A stretch of 64,000 bases of DNA from Desulfocurvibacter africanus subsp. africanus DSM 2603 (GTDB lineage Bacteria > Desulfobacterota > Desulfovibrionia > Desulfovibrionales > Desulfovibrionaceae). The notes under the pieces were generated by a model, which searched no databases, was not told the DNA's origin, and was given only the letters and a program-made list of their open reading frames with translations. Made by a program: the position numbers and the translations under genes. Below, piece after piece: positions 16,737-25,018 of the stretch; position 1 is the stretch's first letter, and each line of letters opens with the position of its first letter. Where the stretch lies: the NCBI RefSeq assembly GCF_000422545.1, contig NZ_AULZ01000001.1, positions 310,001 through 374,000 of the forward strand, given 5' to 3'.

Positions 16737-17798
16737 ATGAGACGATCCTCGCGTAGTGAAGCCCGAGCCAGGGGGCCGGCACGCCGAGCCGAACCGGCCG
16801 CCAAAGCTCCGACTGCCGCCGCAAGCTACCGGTACTTTCCGGTTACGCCGCTGCTGCTCTTTTCCGATACACGCACCGAGTTCCGGGTCTATCTCAGGCA
16901 GGGCGAGCAGTACGTGCTCTATACCAAGGAGCAGGATCACTTCACGGACAAGCACCGGGAGATGCTGCACAAGCAGGGCATCACCAAGGTTTTCGTCAAC
17001 TCCGAGCAGAAGTACCTCTTCGACAAGCACGTTGAGCAGAACCTCGCGGCCATCCTGGAGATGGACGCGCTGCCCTTGGAAGACCGCGCCGATTTGCTCT
17101 ACTCCACCGCGCAGTTCGTCATGAAGAACGTCTTCGAGTTCCGTCTGCCGGACCGTCTCAATGCCCCGACTTTCAAGCGCTTGGTGGACCTGGTTACCGC
17201 ATCGGTGCGTTACCTGGACAAGCCCGGCGCTTTCAAGAAACTGTCGGCGTACATCTCGCATAATTACGCGGTCTGGTCGCACTGCGTGCAGGTCTTCTGG
17301 TACTCCATGAGCGTGCTCAAGACCTTCAAGGTTGCCGAGGGCACGCTGGTCAAATGCGGCCTGGGCGCCATTCTGCACGATATCGGCAAGAGCAAGATAT
17401 CCCGCGACATCCTGGCCAAGGGCGAAAAGCTCACGGACGATGAGTGGGTGGAGATGCGCAAGCACCCGTTCTACGGCATGGCCCAGTGCGTGGCCGTGCC
17501 GATCCCCCACGAAGCGGCCAAATGCATCATGTTCCACCATGAACGCATGGACGGCCGCGGCTACGCCTATGGAATGCAGGGCGAGCTCATACCCATGTAC
17601 GTGCGCGTGGTCAGCGCCTGCGACGCCTTCGACGCCTTGACCTGCGACCGCGCCTACGGCAAGGCCGTATCCGGGGCCGAGGCCCTGCGCGTGATGAACG
17701 AGGATATGCAGGGCGCCTTCGACCCCGAGGTGCTCAAGCGGCTAGAGGCCGTGGCCAAGGGCCTGGGGCTGGTGCAGGACGAAGTCACACAAGCCTGA
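16737..17798 (+). CDS. HD-GYP domain protein (copy 1, degenerate GYP)
   Basis: 353-residue protein with an N-terminal domain (about residues 28-130, LLLFSDTRTEFRVYLRQG) and a C-terminal HD-GYP domain. HD-GYP proteins hydrolyse c-di-GMP. LHDIGKSKI supplies the HD metal pair and FHHERMDGRGYAYG the HHExxDGxGYP motif, but the P is replaced (GYA). DRAY replaces the common DRPY. Start ATG at 16737 with AGGA upstream. A paralogue lies at 20066, separated by thiL and a TrmO-aldolase gene. The Arg-rich first 30 residues are not in the paralogue. Activity is therefore uncertain. Confidence 0.85.
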   Translation: MRRSSRSEARARGPARRAEPAAKAPTAAASYRYFPVTPLLLFSDTRTEFRVYLRQGEQYVLYTKEQDHFTDKHREMLHKQGITKVFVNSEQKYLFDKHVEQNLAAILEMDALPLEDRADLLYSTAQFVMKNVFEFRLPDRLNAPTFKRLVDLVTASVRYLDKPGAFKKLSAYISHNYAVWSHCVQVFWYSMSVLKTFKVAEGTLVKCGLGAILHDIGKSKISRDILAKGEKLTDDEWVEMRKHPFYGMAQCVAVPIPHEAAKCIMFHHERMDGRGYAYGMQGELIPMYVRVVSACDAFDALTCDRAYGKAVSGAEALRVMNEDMQGAFDPEVLKRLEAVAKGLGLVQDEVTQA

Positions 17799-17864
17799 CA
17801 ACCCATTCCTAATGGGCTATGCGGGCCAGGCAAGCTTGCCGCACCTTTCGACCATCTGCTGAAA

Positions 17865-18881
17865 ATGCATGCCGGAGGATTGGTGGCCCTACGCTCTGAA
17901 CAGGATTTCCTCGCACTTATCGACTGCTACTTCCCGCCTTCCGGGCCGCCCACAGGTCGGCAGGCAGGCCTTGTCCGGCCCGAGCACGTACTCCTTGGCC
18001 GTGGAGACGACTGCGCCGTGTTGCGTTGTCCCGGCCAGATATGCATGTCCGCGGATCTGTTCCTGGAGAACGTGCACTTCCGGCGCTCCTATTTCCTGCC
18101 CGAAGACGTCGGCTACAAGGCCCTGGCCGTGAACGTGAGCGACATCTCGGCCATGGGCGCGCGCCCTTTGGGTTTCTGCCTGCAGCTCTTCGGCCCTTCC
18201 GACGTGCCCCAGGAATGGTGGGAGGGATTGTTCGCCGGCATGGCCGGCCTGGCCGATTCCTTAAACCTGCCGCTGGTTGGTGGCGACCTGAGCCGCGGAC
18301 AGAACATCGGCTTGGCCCTGACCGTTTGGGGCGAGGCCGTGGAAGACGGACGCTTCCTGTCCCGCCAAACTGCCAGACCGGGAGACCATCTATTTCTCAT
18401 GGGCGAGGTCGGGCTGGCCAGGGCCGGGCTCATGGCCCTGGAAAACGCAGGGCGGCAGGCCTGTCGCGATCTGCCGCGCGCCACGAGCGCCCATCTCCAG
18501 CCTGTGCTGCATGTGGAACAGGCCATGCATCTAGGAAAGCTGGACTTCGTGCGCGGGCTTATGGACGTATCCGACGGGCTGGCCATGGACCTGCCTCGCT
18601 TCCTGCCATGCGGCCTGGGCGCGGACCTTGATCCGCAAGCCGTGGATATCGATCCCGAAGTCGTGGATTACGCGACGCGTCTTTCGGAAGACCCGCTGCT
18701 CTTCGCCCTGGCGGGAGGAGAGGACTACGCCCTGCTGGGCGTGGCGGCGCCCGAGGCATCCGGAGAACTGACCCGAGCCGTGCCGGACGCGCGCGTCATC
18801 GGTCGCGTGGTTGAGAGGCCCGGCCTGTTCCTGGCCGGCAGACCGGCGCAGATCGCGGGGTTTGACCACTTTACCGGCTAG
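17865..18881 (+). CDS. thiL: Thiamine-monophosphate kinase
   Basis: 338-residue ThiL, which phosphorylates thiamine monophosphate to the diphosphate coenzyme. LLGRGDDCAVL, the ADLFLENVHF strand, the VNVSDISAMGARPLG motif and VGGDLSRG glycine-rich region are all diagnostic of the PurM/ThiL fold. The ATG at 17865 lacks a Shine-Dalgarno. A GTG at 17883 (product starting VALRSEQDF) has GGAGG four bases upstream, so the true start may be there. Flanked by unrelated genes; no TPP riboswitch is seen upstream. Confidence 0.92.
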   Translation: MHAGGLVALRSEQDFLALIDCYFPPSGPPTGRQAGLVRPEHVLLGRGDDCAVLRCPGQICMSADLFLENVHFRRSYFLPEDVGYKALAVNVSDISAMGARPLGFCLQLFGPSDVPQEWWEGLFAGMAGLADSLNLPLVGGDLSRGQNIGLALTVWGEAVEDGRFLSRQTARPGDHLFLMGEVGLARAGLMALENAGRQACRDLPRATSAHLQPVLHVEQAMHLGKLDFVRGLMDVSDGLAMDLPRFLPCGLGADLDPQAVDIDPEVVDYATRLSEDPLLFALAGGEDYALLGVAAPEASGELTRAVPDARVIGRVVERPGLFLAGRPAQIAGFDHFTG

Positions 18882-19041
18882 GGCGACTCGGCAATGAATC
18901 GCGGTGGATATCTTAGGTCTTTTGGGGACACGGCGGTCTTTACCCGGACAAAGATTCGCGTTGAGTTCTTCCGAGCACTTATGCAAGCAACCATAGGTAT
19001 GACATGACGCCGCGCGGGCACCGAAGCAAGGAAGTGATGTG

Positions 19042-20037
19042 ATGCCTGAAGAGAGCCTGACCATCATCGGATATGTCCGCTCCTCCCTACAGCGCAGGAC
19101 CGACGCGCCCAAACAGGGCTTCGAGGGCGGCGTACAGGCCTGCGTGGAGTTGGAGCCGGAGTTCACGGCCGGCTTGGACGGCGTGCGGCCCGGACAGGAT
19201 CTGCTGCTGTTCACCTGGCTGCACAAGGCCCGACGGGACGCGCTCCAGAGCCATCCGCGCGGCGACACCTCCAAGCCCATAGCCGGCGTGTTCAGCTTGC
19301 GCTCGCCCCACAGGCCCAACCCTGTCGGCATGCATCGCGTGCGCGTGCTGGCCCTTGACGGCTCGCGCCTGACCGTCGCGCCCCTGGAAGCCATCGACGG
19401 CACGCCCGTGGTGGACATCAAGCCCGTGCTCGACGCCGAGGGCAGACCCGCCCTACCCGACGCACCGAGCTTGCCCGAAGCCGATGCCGCGATCCTGCGC
19501 GAGGCTGGCGAGCGGGCCTGGGCCAGGGGCTTGGTCAGCGGCTTCAACGGCAACCTGAGCCTGCGGCGCGACAAAACCATGCTCATCACGGCCTCGGGTT
19601 GCGCCAAAGGCCGCTTGACCCAGGCCGACATCGTTCACGTGCGCATCGCCGACGGAACGACACTCCAGGGCGGGCCGTGCTCCAGCGAAACGCCCATGCA
19701 TCTGGCCGTATACCGCGCAGTGCCCGGAGCCCTGGCCATTGTGCACCTGCACCCGCGCAATCTGCTGGCCCTGAGCCTGATGGTCAGCGAGGACCGGCTG
19801 TTGGCCCTGCCGCTTTACGAGGCCTCGGCGTATCGACGCGAATTGGCTTTCGTTCCGGCCCTGAATCCCGGCAGCCAGGAATTGGCCCAGGCCGTGGCCG
19901 CGGCCTTGGTCGAGCGCAAGGCCGTATTCATGCACGGCCACGGTTTGACATGCCGAGGGCGGGATGTGTTTTCCGCTCTGCACCTGGCCGAGGAACTGGA
20001 AGGGCTGGCCACCATTCAATTGCTAACCTTGCGGTGA
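19042..20037 (+). CDS. Fusion: TrmO (TsaA) tRNA methyltransferase domain plus class II aldolase/adducin domain
   Basis: 331 residues in two domains. Residues 1-135 are a TrmO/TsaA domain, which methylates N6 of t6A37 in tRNA, with LFTWLHKARRD, SPHRPNPVGMHRVRV and DGTPVVDIKPV. Residues 145-331 are a class II aldolase: FNGNLSLR, ITASGCAKG, the acid SSE (214-216) and zinc histidines in HLHP (235, 237), plus HGHG near residue 305, as in fuculose-phosphate aldolase. All these motifs look intact. The ATG at 19042 has AGGA eight bases upstream. A separate stand-alone TrmO is at 39673-40173. The substrate of the aldolase half is unknown. Confidence 0.85.
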   Translation: MPEESLTIIGYVRSSLQRRTDAPKQGFEGGVQACVELEPEFTAGLDGVRPGQDLLLFTWLHKARRDALQSHPRGDTSKPIAGVFSLRSPHRPNPVGMHRVRVLALDGSRLTVAPLEAIDGTPVVDIKPVLDAEGRPALPDAPSLPEADAAILREAGERAWARGLVSGFNGNLSLRRDKTMLITASGCAKGRLTQADIVHVRIADGTTLQGGPCSSETPMHLAVYRAVPGALAIVHLHPRNLLALSLMVSEDRLLALPLYEASAYRRELAFVPALNPGSQELAQAVAAALVERKAVFMHGHGLTCRGRDVFSALHLAEELEGLATIQLLTLR

Positions 20038-20065
20038 GTGCTTTCATACTAGACGAGGAATCCAC

Positions 20066-21064
20066 GTGTTGTACGCGCCGAACAGAGCCCCTTCCGCCAA
20101 GGAACCCAAGCCGCTCTTCTTTCCCGTATCCCCATTTCTGCTTTTTTCAGGCATTCAGGCCACATTCCGGGTCTACCTGCGCCAGAACGGCAAGTACGTG
20201 CTCTATACGCGCGAGGAAGACCGCCTCCAGGATACCCACCGGCAGAAGCTCTTCGATATGGGCGTACGCTCGGTTTACGTGCTCAGCGAGCAGAAAGAGG
20301 CCTACGAGAGCTACCTCGAAGAACACCTGGACGCCTTCCTGGACAATGAGACCATACCGAGCGAACAGCGCGCCGAGACCTTCCACAGCTTGTCCTCGGG
20401 CATCGTGGAGGAATTCTTCGAGCATCGCCTGCCCACGAACGCCGGCGGCCCCATCTACGATCGGGTACAAAAGCTGGTGCGCTCCAGCGTGCGCTTCCTG
20501 TCCAAGAGCGATTCGTTGCGGGATGTCTCCCGTCTGATCACGCACACGTACAAGACCTACGCCCATTGCCTGCACGTATTCATTTACGCCACGGCCATCT
20601 ACAGCACCATGAGCGGCATGGACGAGGAAGCCCTGGTTCGCAACGGCCTTGGCGCCCTGCTGCACGATATCGGCAAGACGCGCATCGACAAAGCCGTGCT
20701 GGACAAGCCGGGTAAGCTCACGGACGCGGAATGGGCCGGCATGCGCCAACATCCCATGCATGGCGCGGCCATCTGCTCGAACCTGCCTTTGGCTGGCGAC
20801 ACCATCAACTGCATCCTTTTTCATCATGAGCGCTTCGACGGCGGCGGCTACCCCGCGGGGCTCGTCGGCGAGGCCATTCCCTTGGCCGTGCGCGTGGTGA
20901 CGGTCTGCGACGTATATGACGCCCTGACTTCGGACCGCGCCTACGCCCCGGCCGTCACGCCTTTCGAAGCCCTGTCCATCATGCGTGATCAGATGGCCGA
21001 CCATTTCGACATGGAGATTTACCGCAGGCTCGTGCTGGTGCTGAGCGGGGCCAAAGTCGTCTGA
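20066..21064 (+). CDS. HD-GYP domain protein (copy 2)
   Basis: 332-residue paralogue of the protein at 16737, with the same N-terminal domain (LLFSGIQATFRVYLRQNGKYVLYTRE.., residues 24-120) and a C-terminal HD-GYP. LHDIGKTRI gives the HD pair and FHHERFDGGGYPAG a full HHExxDGxGYP motif, so it should be a competent c-di-GMP phosphodiesterase. Start is a GTG at 20066 with GAGGAA upstream. The N-terminal domain has no transmembrane segment, so it is likely cytosolic. Together with copy 1 it brackets thiL and the TrmO-aldolase gene. Confidence 0.9.
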   Translation: MLYAPNRAPSAKEPKPLFFPVSPFLLFSGIQATFRVYLRQNGKYVLYTREEDRLQDTHRQKLFDMGVRSVYVLSEQKEAYESYLEEHLDAFLDNETIPSEQRAETFHSLSSGIVEEFFEHRLPTNAGGPIYDRVQKLVRSSVRFLSKSDSLRDVSRLITHTYKTYAHCLHVFIYATAIYSTMSGMDEEALVRNGLGALLHDIGKTRIDKAVLDKPGKLTDAEWAGMRQHPMHGAAICSNLPLAGDTINCILFHHERFDGGGYPAGLVGEAIPLAVRVVTVCDVYDALTSDRAYAPAVTPFEALSIMRDQMADHFDMEIYRRLVLVLSGAKVV

Positions 21065-22130
21065 CGCGGCTTCGACCAGGCGTTGGGATCAAGCGGCTCA
21101 CGTAAAAGCCCACCGACTTACCTGAGCCAACGCCTGCGTCGCCTCATGCGGCCTGAGTTCGTTTAAGCTTACAGCTTGGCTGCGAGTCCCGAATTCCCGC
21201 AACTTAGAAGCCCGCCTTAATCTCCTCCCACTGCGCGCTGTCCGCTGACCGTCTTCCATCGATCCGAACCCGCCAAGCCCATACATCCACGCCCGCCCAC
21301 ACGCCACCCGATACGACATGATCCCGCGCGTCCTGGGCTTTGGCCCATTCCGGCTACAGGATCAAAGGCCCGTGGGCCACTTGCTGGCTTGTGCTGCGTT
21401 GCCTTCCGACCTGGCTAACCGCTGGGCGGCGAAGGACGGGCAGAAGCGCATGACGCCACACAAAGCAGGCAGCCCAAAAGCGGCCAAGCCTTGGATATCC
21501 CGGTATGTCTTAGTGGGACAAAGGCCATCGGAACGCGCCGGGGTCATGGGATGGTTCAAGGGATGGGCCGTGGGGATGTGAAAATGGAGCATGATTTATA
21601 ATGGCGGGCCAAGCCCACAAGTGGTTCACTCGCTTTCATGGACATCCCTGTTGGCAACCGCAACAAAAAAGGAGCCCCACGGACAAACACTCTAACCTGA
21701 TCCCAGCGGCAACCGCGGCATGGCTTACAGCCTGGCCGGCCCACGGTCCCGAGCAGCGCAATGCGGCCACCCGCGGACGCGCCGACTCGAACCGGGGTTC
21801 CGCCCTACCGCGAAGCCAGTGGATCCTGACGCACATCGCATGGAGAAGCTCAACCTGACACTGGACCCGGCACGCATCAACTCACATCCTCAGCCGGACT
21901 GATACTCTTCCTCCTCCAGCTCTAGCCCGACACTCGCCATCACTTTCAGCGAACGCCTGACCAAGGCGCGACGCCCTTCGCACAACGTTCTTGAGGCGCA
22001 CATCGTTCTTGAGGGGGCCGAAGCTCCCGACAAACCGCGCGCCATCCAAGGACACCAATTGAGGCGATCGGCCAGGGACCGCCATGACAAAATGTTTGGC
22101 CAGGTAACCACAAAACAGGAGGAAAGGACC
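21065..22130. other. Long gene-poor interval
   Basis: More than 1 kb between the second HD-GYP gene and the exported hemerythrin-like gene with no convincing ORF. It holds a 10-bp inverted repeat CAGGCGTTGG (21077) and CCAACGCCTG (21127), 40 bases apart, and otherwise nothing I can assign. The only tRNA- or SRP-like strings are poor matches (see rejected items). Confidence 0.6.
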
Positions 22131-22907
22131 ATGACCAGGAAGAAATTCAGCGTTAGCCTTATTGCCCTGTTTATCGCCCTGCTTACGGCCGGCGTGGCCT
22201 TTGCCCAGGGTCAGAACCAGCAGGGTACCGCGCAAAATCCGGAGAACTCGCTTTTCTACAATATCGGTAATGACCACAGAGATGTAGCCATTCTCTTCAA
22301 CCGCCTTGAAACTATGGTTGCCGAGCAGGACCAAATGGGCGGAGGACAGCAAGCTACTGATACGCAGGCATTATTTGATGAATTGACCACAGCCCTGCTC
22401 GCCCATGGCGCCGCAGCGGAGCAGACCCTGTATCAGACTCTGGCTGACAATCAAACCAATGGCACCATGGACACCATGGGCAGCCTGAGTGACCTGGGCA
22501 TGCAGCTCGCTATTGATCTCCATGTGGCCAACCTGCAGCTGTGGGAGCTGCGCAACACGACCATGGATTCGGGGATTTGGCTGTCCAAGTTCAGGGTCCT
22601 CGAAGACAACGTCACGAGCCACTTCAAGCGCGAAGTCCTTTACGGCTACAGCGAAGGCATGGCGGCGCTTGATGACCAGCAGGCCACCCAGCTCGGCCAG
22701 CAGTACCAGACCATCAAACAGCAGACCATCACCGAGATCGAATCCCAGGATCTGAACACCTACCTGGAGCAGGCCCTTTGCGAGCCTATCCTCGGTGAAG
22801 ACCAGGGCTTCTGCATCACCACTGATAGCGGGATGAACGGTGGACAGACCGGTGGTGACCAGACCGGCGGTGGACAGACTGACGATGGTGAAGAAACCAC
22901 CAGCTAA
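22131..22907 (+). CDS. Exported hemerythrin-like protein
   Basis: 258 residues with a signal peptide (residues 1-26, cleaved after AFA) and a hemerythrin HHE-type four-helix bundle. Candidate iron ligands are H49 (NDHRD), H92/E97 (AHGAAAEQT), H131 (LHVAN) and H164/E168 (HFKREV), the spacing expected of a di-iron HHE domain. The end is a Gly/Gln/Asp/Thr-rich tail with repeated GGQTGGDQT. A strong AGGAGG site precedes the ATG at 22131. Probably periplasmic or surface, binding O2 or NO; that is inference. It may be transcribed from within the 1 kb empty region upstream. Confidence 0.75.
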   Translation: MTRKKFSVSLIALFIALLTAGVAFAQGQNQQGTAQNPENSLFYNIGNDHRDVAILFNRLETMVAEQDQMGGGQQATDTQALFDELTTALLAHGAAAEQTLYQTLADNQTNGTMDTMGSLSDLGMQLAIDLHVANLQLWELRNTTMDSGIWLSKFRVLEDNVTSHFKREVLYGYSEGMAALDDQQATQLGQQYQTIKQQTITEIESQDLNTYLEQALCEPILGEDQGFCITTDSGMNGGQTGGDQTGGGQTDDGEETTS

Positions 22908-22950
22908 GCCCGCGGGCTCATTCTGAAGTCCGTTTGATACACGGCATTCG

Positions 22951-22979
22951 GGCCGGCCGGTGAGCAACCGGCCGGCCCC
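22951..22979 (+). terminator. Hairpin after the hemerythrin-like gene
   Basis: GGGCCGGCCGGT-GAGC-AACCGGCCGGCCC, a long near-perfect stem followed by CTTG, so the U-tract is weak. Confidence 0.6.
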
Positions 22980-23178
22980 TTGTCGTCTGGCTTCCCGTTC
23001 GTCAAATGCCTCGCCGGCTCGCGGGCAGGCAGCGCCAAGTGCAGACCGGACGGCAATGGCCGCTCGCGGCGTGCCATCCATATCTACCCATGCTACGTTT
23101 ATCGACCACGGTCATGGGCGGCCTGGCCGTCCTTCCGGTAACGCCTCTCTAGAGGCCAAGCGCAGCGAGGAGAACGCC

Positions 23179-24165
23179 ATGCCTGTTCGCAAACAACAGA
23201 AGGTCGCCATAGTCGGCGCCGGCCGGGTCGGTACGGCCCTGGCCTACGCCCTGCTCATCAAGGGCCCGGCCCGCGAGATCACCCTGGCCAACCGCACGCC
23301 CGAGCGAGCCCAGGCCGAAGCCATGGACCTGTCCCATGGTCTGTCCTACGTCTCGCCCACCCGCGTGGCCGGCGGCGGCTACGAAATGTGCGATAATGCC
23401 GACGTGGTGGTGCTCACGGCCGGCGCGGCCCAGAAAGAGGGCGAAACGCGCCTGGATCTTGTGCGCAAGAATGCCGAGATCACCAAAAAGATAATACCCG
23501 AGGTGCTCTCGCGCAGCCCATCGCCCATTTTCATCGTGGTCACAAACCCAGTGGACGTGCTGACATACGTGGCTCTCAAGGAATCGGGCCTGCCCGCCTC
23601 GCGTGTCATCGGCTCGGGCACGGTGCTCGATACCGCGCGCTTCAGCTATTCCCTTGGCCGCCACTTCGAGGTGGATACGCGCAACGTGCACGCCTACATC
23701 GTGGGCGAACACGGCGACAGCGAAGTGCCACTGTGGAGCCGGGCCAACATCGCCGGTGTGCCTGTCGACGAGTACGGCCGTTTGCGCGGCATGGATGTTG
23801 GACCAGAGTTCCGCAGGAAGATGGCCGACGAAGTGCGCACCGCCGCCTACCACATCATCGAGCGCAAGGAGGCCACCTACTGGGGCATCGGCCTGGCCGT
23901 GACGCGCATCATCGAGGCCATCCTCAAAAACCAGCACAGCGTGCTCACGGTTTCGGCCCTGGTGCGCGACTATTACGGCATCTCCGACGTATGCCTGTCA
24001 TTGCCGAGCGTCGTTGGCCAGAACGGCATCGAGGCCGAGGTTACGGCCAAGCTGGCGGACGAGGAGATCGAAAGGCTGCGCGACTCGGCCAGCGTCATCC
24101 AGGACAGCCTGCGTTCCATCGGCTACTCGGGCCGGGAGTATCACCGGGCAGCGGCCAGCGGGTAG
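23179..24165 (+). CDS. L-lactate dehydrogenase (lactate/malate dehydrogenase family)
   Basis: 328-residue NAD-dependent 2-hydroxyacid dehydrogenase of the LDH/MDH family. The Rossmann motif is VAIVGAGRVGTALAYAL, and GEHGDSE contains the catalytic histidine, with TNPVDVLTYV and the SGTVLDTARF stretch. The residue after the first glycine-rich region and the FANRTPERA-like strand suggest NAD use. GAGGAG lies upstream of the ATG at 23179. A malate dehydrogenase specificity cannot be ruled out, but the spacing and the GSGTVLDT motif favour lactate. No partner gene follows. Confidence 0.88.
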   Translation: MPVRKQQKVAIVGAGRVGTALAYALLIKGPAREITLANRTPERAQAEAMDLSHGLSYVSPTRVAGGGYEMCDNADVVVLTAGAAQKEGETRLDLVRKNAEITKKIIPEVLSRSPSPIFIVVTNPVDVLTYVALKESGLPASRVIGSGTVLDTARFSYSLGRHFEVDTRNVHAYIVGEHGDSEVPLWSRANIAGVPVDEYGRLRGMDVGPEFRRKMADEVRTAAYHIIERKEATYWGIGLAVTRIIEAILKNQHSVLTVSALVRDYYGISDVCLSLPSVVGQNGIEAEVTAKLADEEIERLRDSASVIQDSLRSIGYSGREYHRAAASG

Positions 24166-24372
24166 GACGATCGCTGGACGATGCCGAAGTGCGCTCTTCA
24201 GCGCACCTCGCCCGTCAGATGCGGCGTTCCCCTGGCGGGATGAGCCGCATGGCCAGGCACTTGGTCAAGGCTCACTCATTGACGCTCGCGACTCGTTCCG
24301 CCCATAAGATTGGGAGATTCAAGCTCGGGCGCCGAAGCGCGCTCGTGTTAACGGAAAGACAAGGAGGACGTC

Positions 24373-24882
24373 ATGCGAGGAAAGTGCTTTATGCTGTTGG
24401 CCGGCTTGGCCGTGTTGGCGGCCCCAATCCTGGGATCCGCCGCGCAGGAGGCCTCTACCCTGCCTAGAGCCGAGGCCCAGGCCGTGTACACGTACATGAC
24501 GAAGACGAGTCCCTATCAACAGTGGAGCCTGTGGCCTGGCAAGGACAAGCTCTATCCGGGCACGCAGCCCCATGGCGCGCTGCTCACGTCATACGTGAAC
24601 GAGATTGCCGCCAAGACCCTCAAGGACCATAAGCAGGCCCAAGGGCTCCCCGACGGAGCCATGATCGTCAAGGAAAACTACTCGCCCGACAAGAAGCTCA
24701 TGGCTGTCACGGCCATGTACAAGAAGCAGGGTTTCGCCCCGCAGTCCGGCGATTGGTTCTGGATCAAGTGGATGCCTGACGGCAAAGTCGAAGCAGCTGG
24801 GAAAGTGAGCGACTGCATCAAGTGCCATGAGCAGGCCAAGGGCAGCGATTACCTGTTCACTGCAGCCAAGGCCGGGCATTAG
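24373..24882 (+). CDS. Cytochrome P460-like c-type haem protein
   Basis: 169-residue exported protein with a signal peptide (cleavage near residue 24) and a single haem motif CIKCH near residue 147, then a C-terminal region ending DYLFTAA. The NYSPDKKLMAVTAMYKK and WIKWMPDGKV segments fit the cytochrome P460 family of periplasmic haem proteins that oxidise hydroxylamine in some bacteria. The cross-linking lysine typical of true P460 cannot be assigned by eye. A GGAGG site is six bases before the ATG. Confidence 0.75.
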   Translation: MRGKCFMLLAGLAVLAAPILGSAAQEASTLPRAEAQAVYTYMTKTSPYQQWSLWPGKDKLYPGTQPHGALLTSYVNEIAAKTLKDHKQAQGLPDGAMIVKENYSPDKKLMAVTAMYKKQGFAPQSGDWFWIKWMPDGKVEAAGKVSDCIKCHEQAKGSDYLFTAAKAGH

Positions 24883-24956
24883 CTTCGTTGAAGCCTTTTC
24901 CCAGCCTCTGTCCTGAACCGAGGCCCGCTGCGCACTGCCGCCTAAAAGCGCAAGAC

Positions 24957-24985
24957 CCGCCCGGAATCTCCGGACGGGCCTCGCC
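24957..24985. terminator. Hairpin between convergent genes
   Basis: CCCGCCCGGA-ATC-TCCGGACGGG, an almost perfect stem between the P460 gene and the minus-strand transporter. It may terminate both transcripts. Confidence 0.65.
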
Positions 24986-25018
24986 TTGAATTTTAAACGG
25001 ATGGTCTCCGCTGGGCCG

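Noticed and set aside
21077-21136. 10-bp inverted repeat CAGGCGTTGG/CCAACGCCTG
   Set aside because: The 40-base loop is too long for an intrinsic terminator and nothing else suggests an operator or attachment site.
21360-21480. Minus-strand string resembling SRP RNA (GGTTAGCCAGGTCGGAAGGC...GCAGC)
   Set aside because: The GGAA tetraloop is there but the symmetric loop is wrong: the family needs AGGTCC-GGAA-GGxAGCAG, and here it reads AGGTC-GGAA-GGCAACGCAGC. A covariance search would decide.
21760-21810. GACTCGAACCGGGG string, like a reverse-strand tRNA T arm
   Set aside because: The five-base stem around the T loop does not pair and no anticodon arm or CCA end can be placed.
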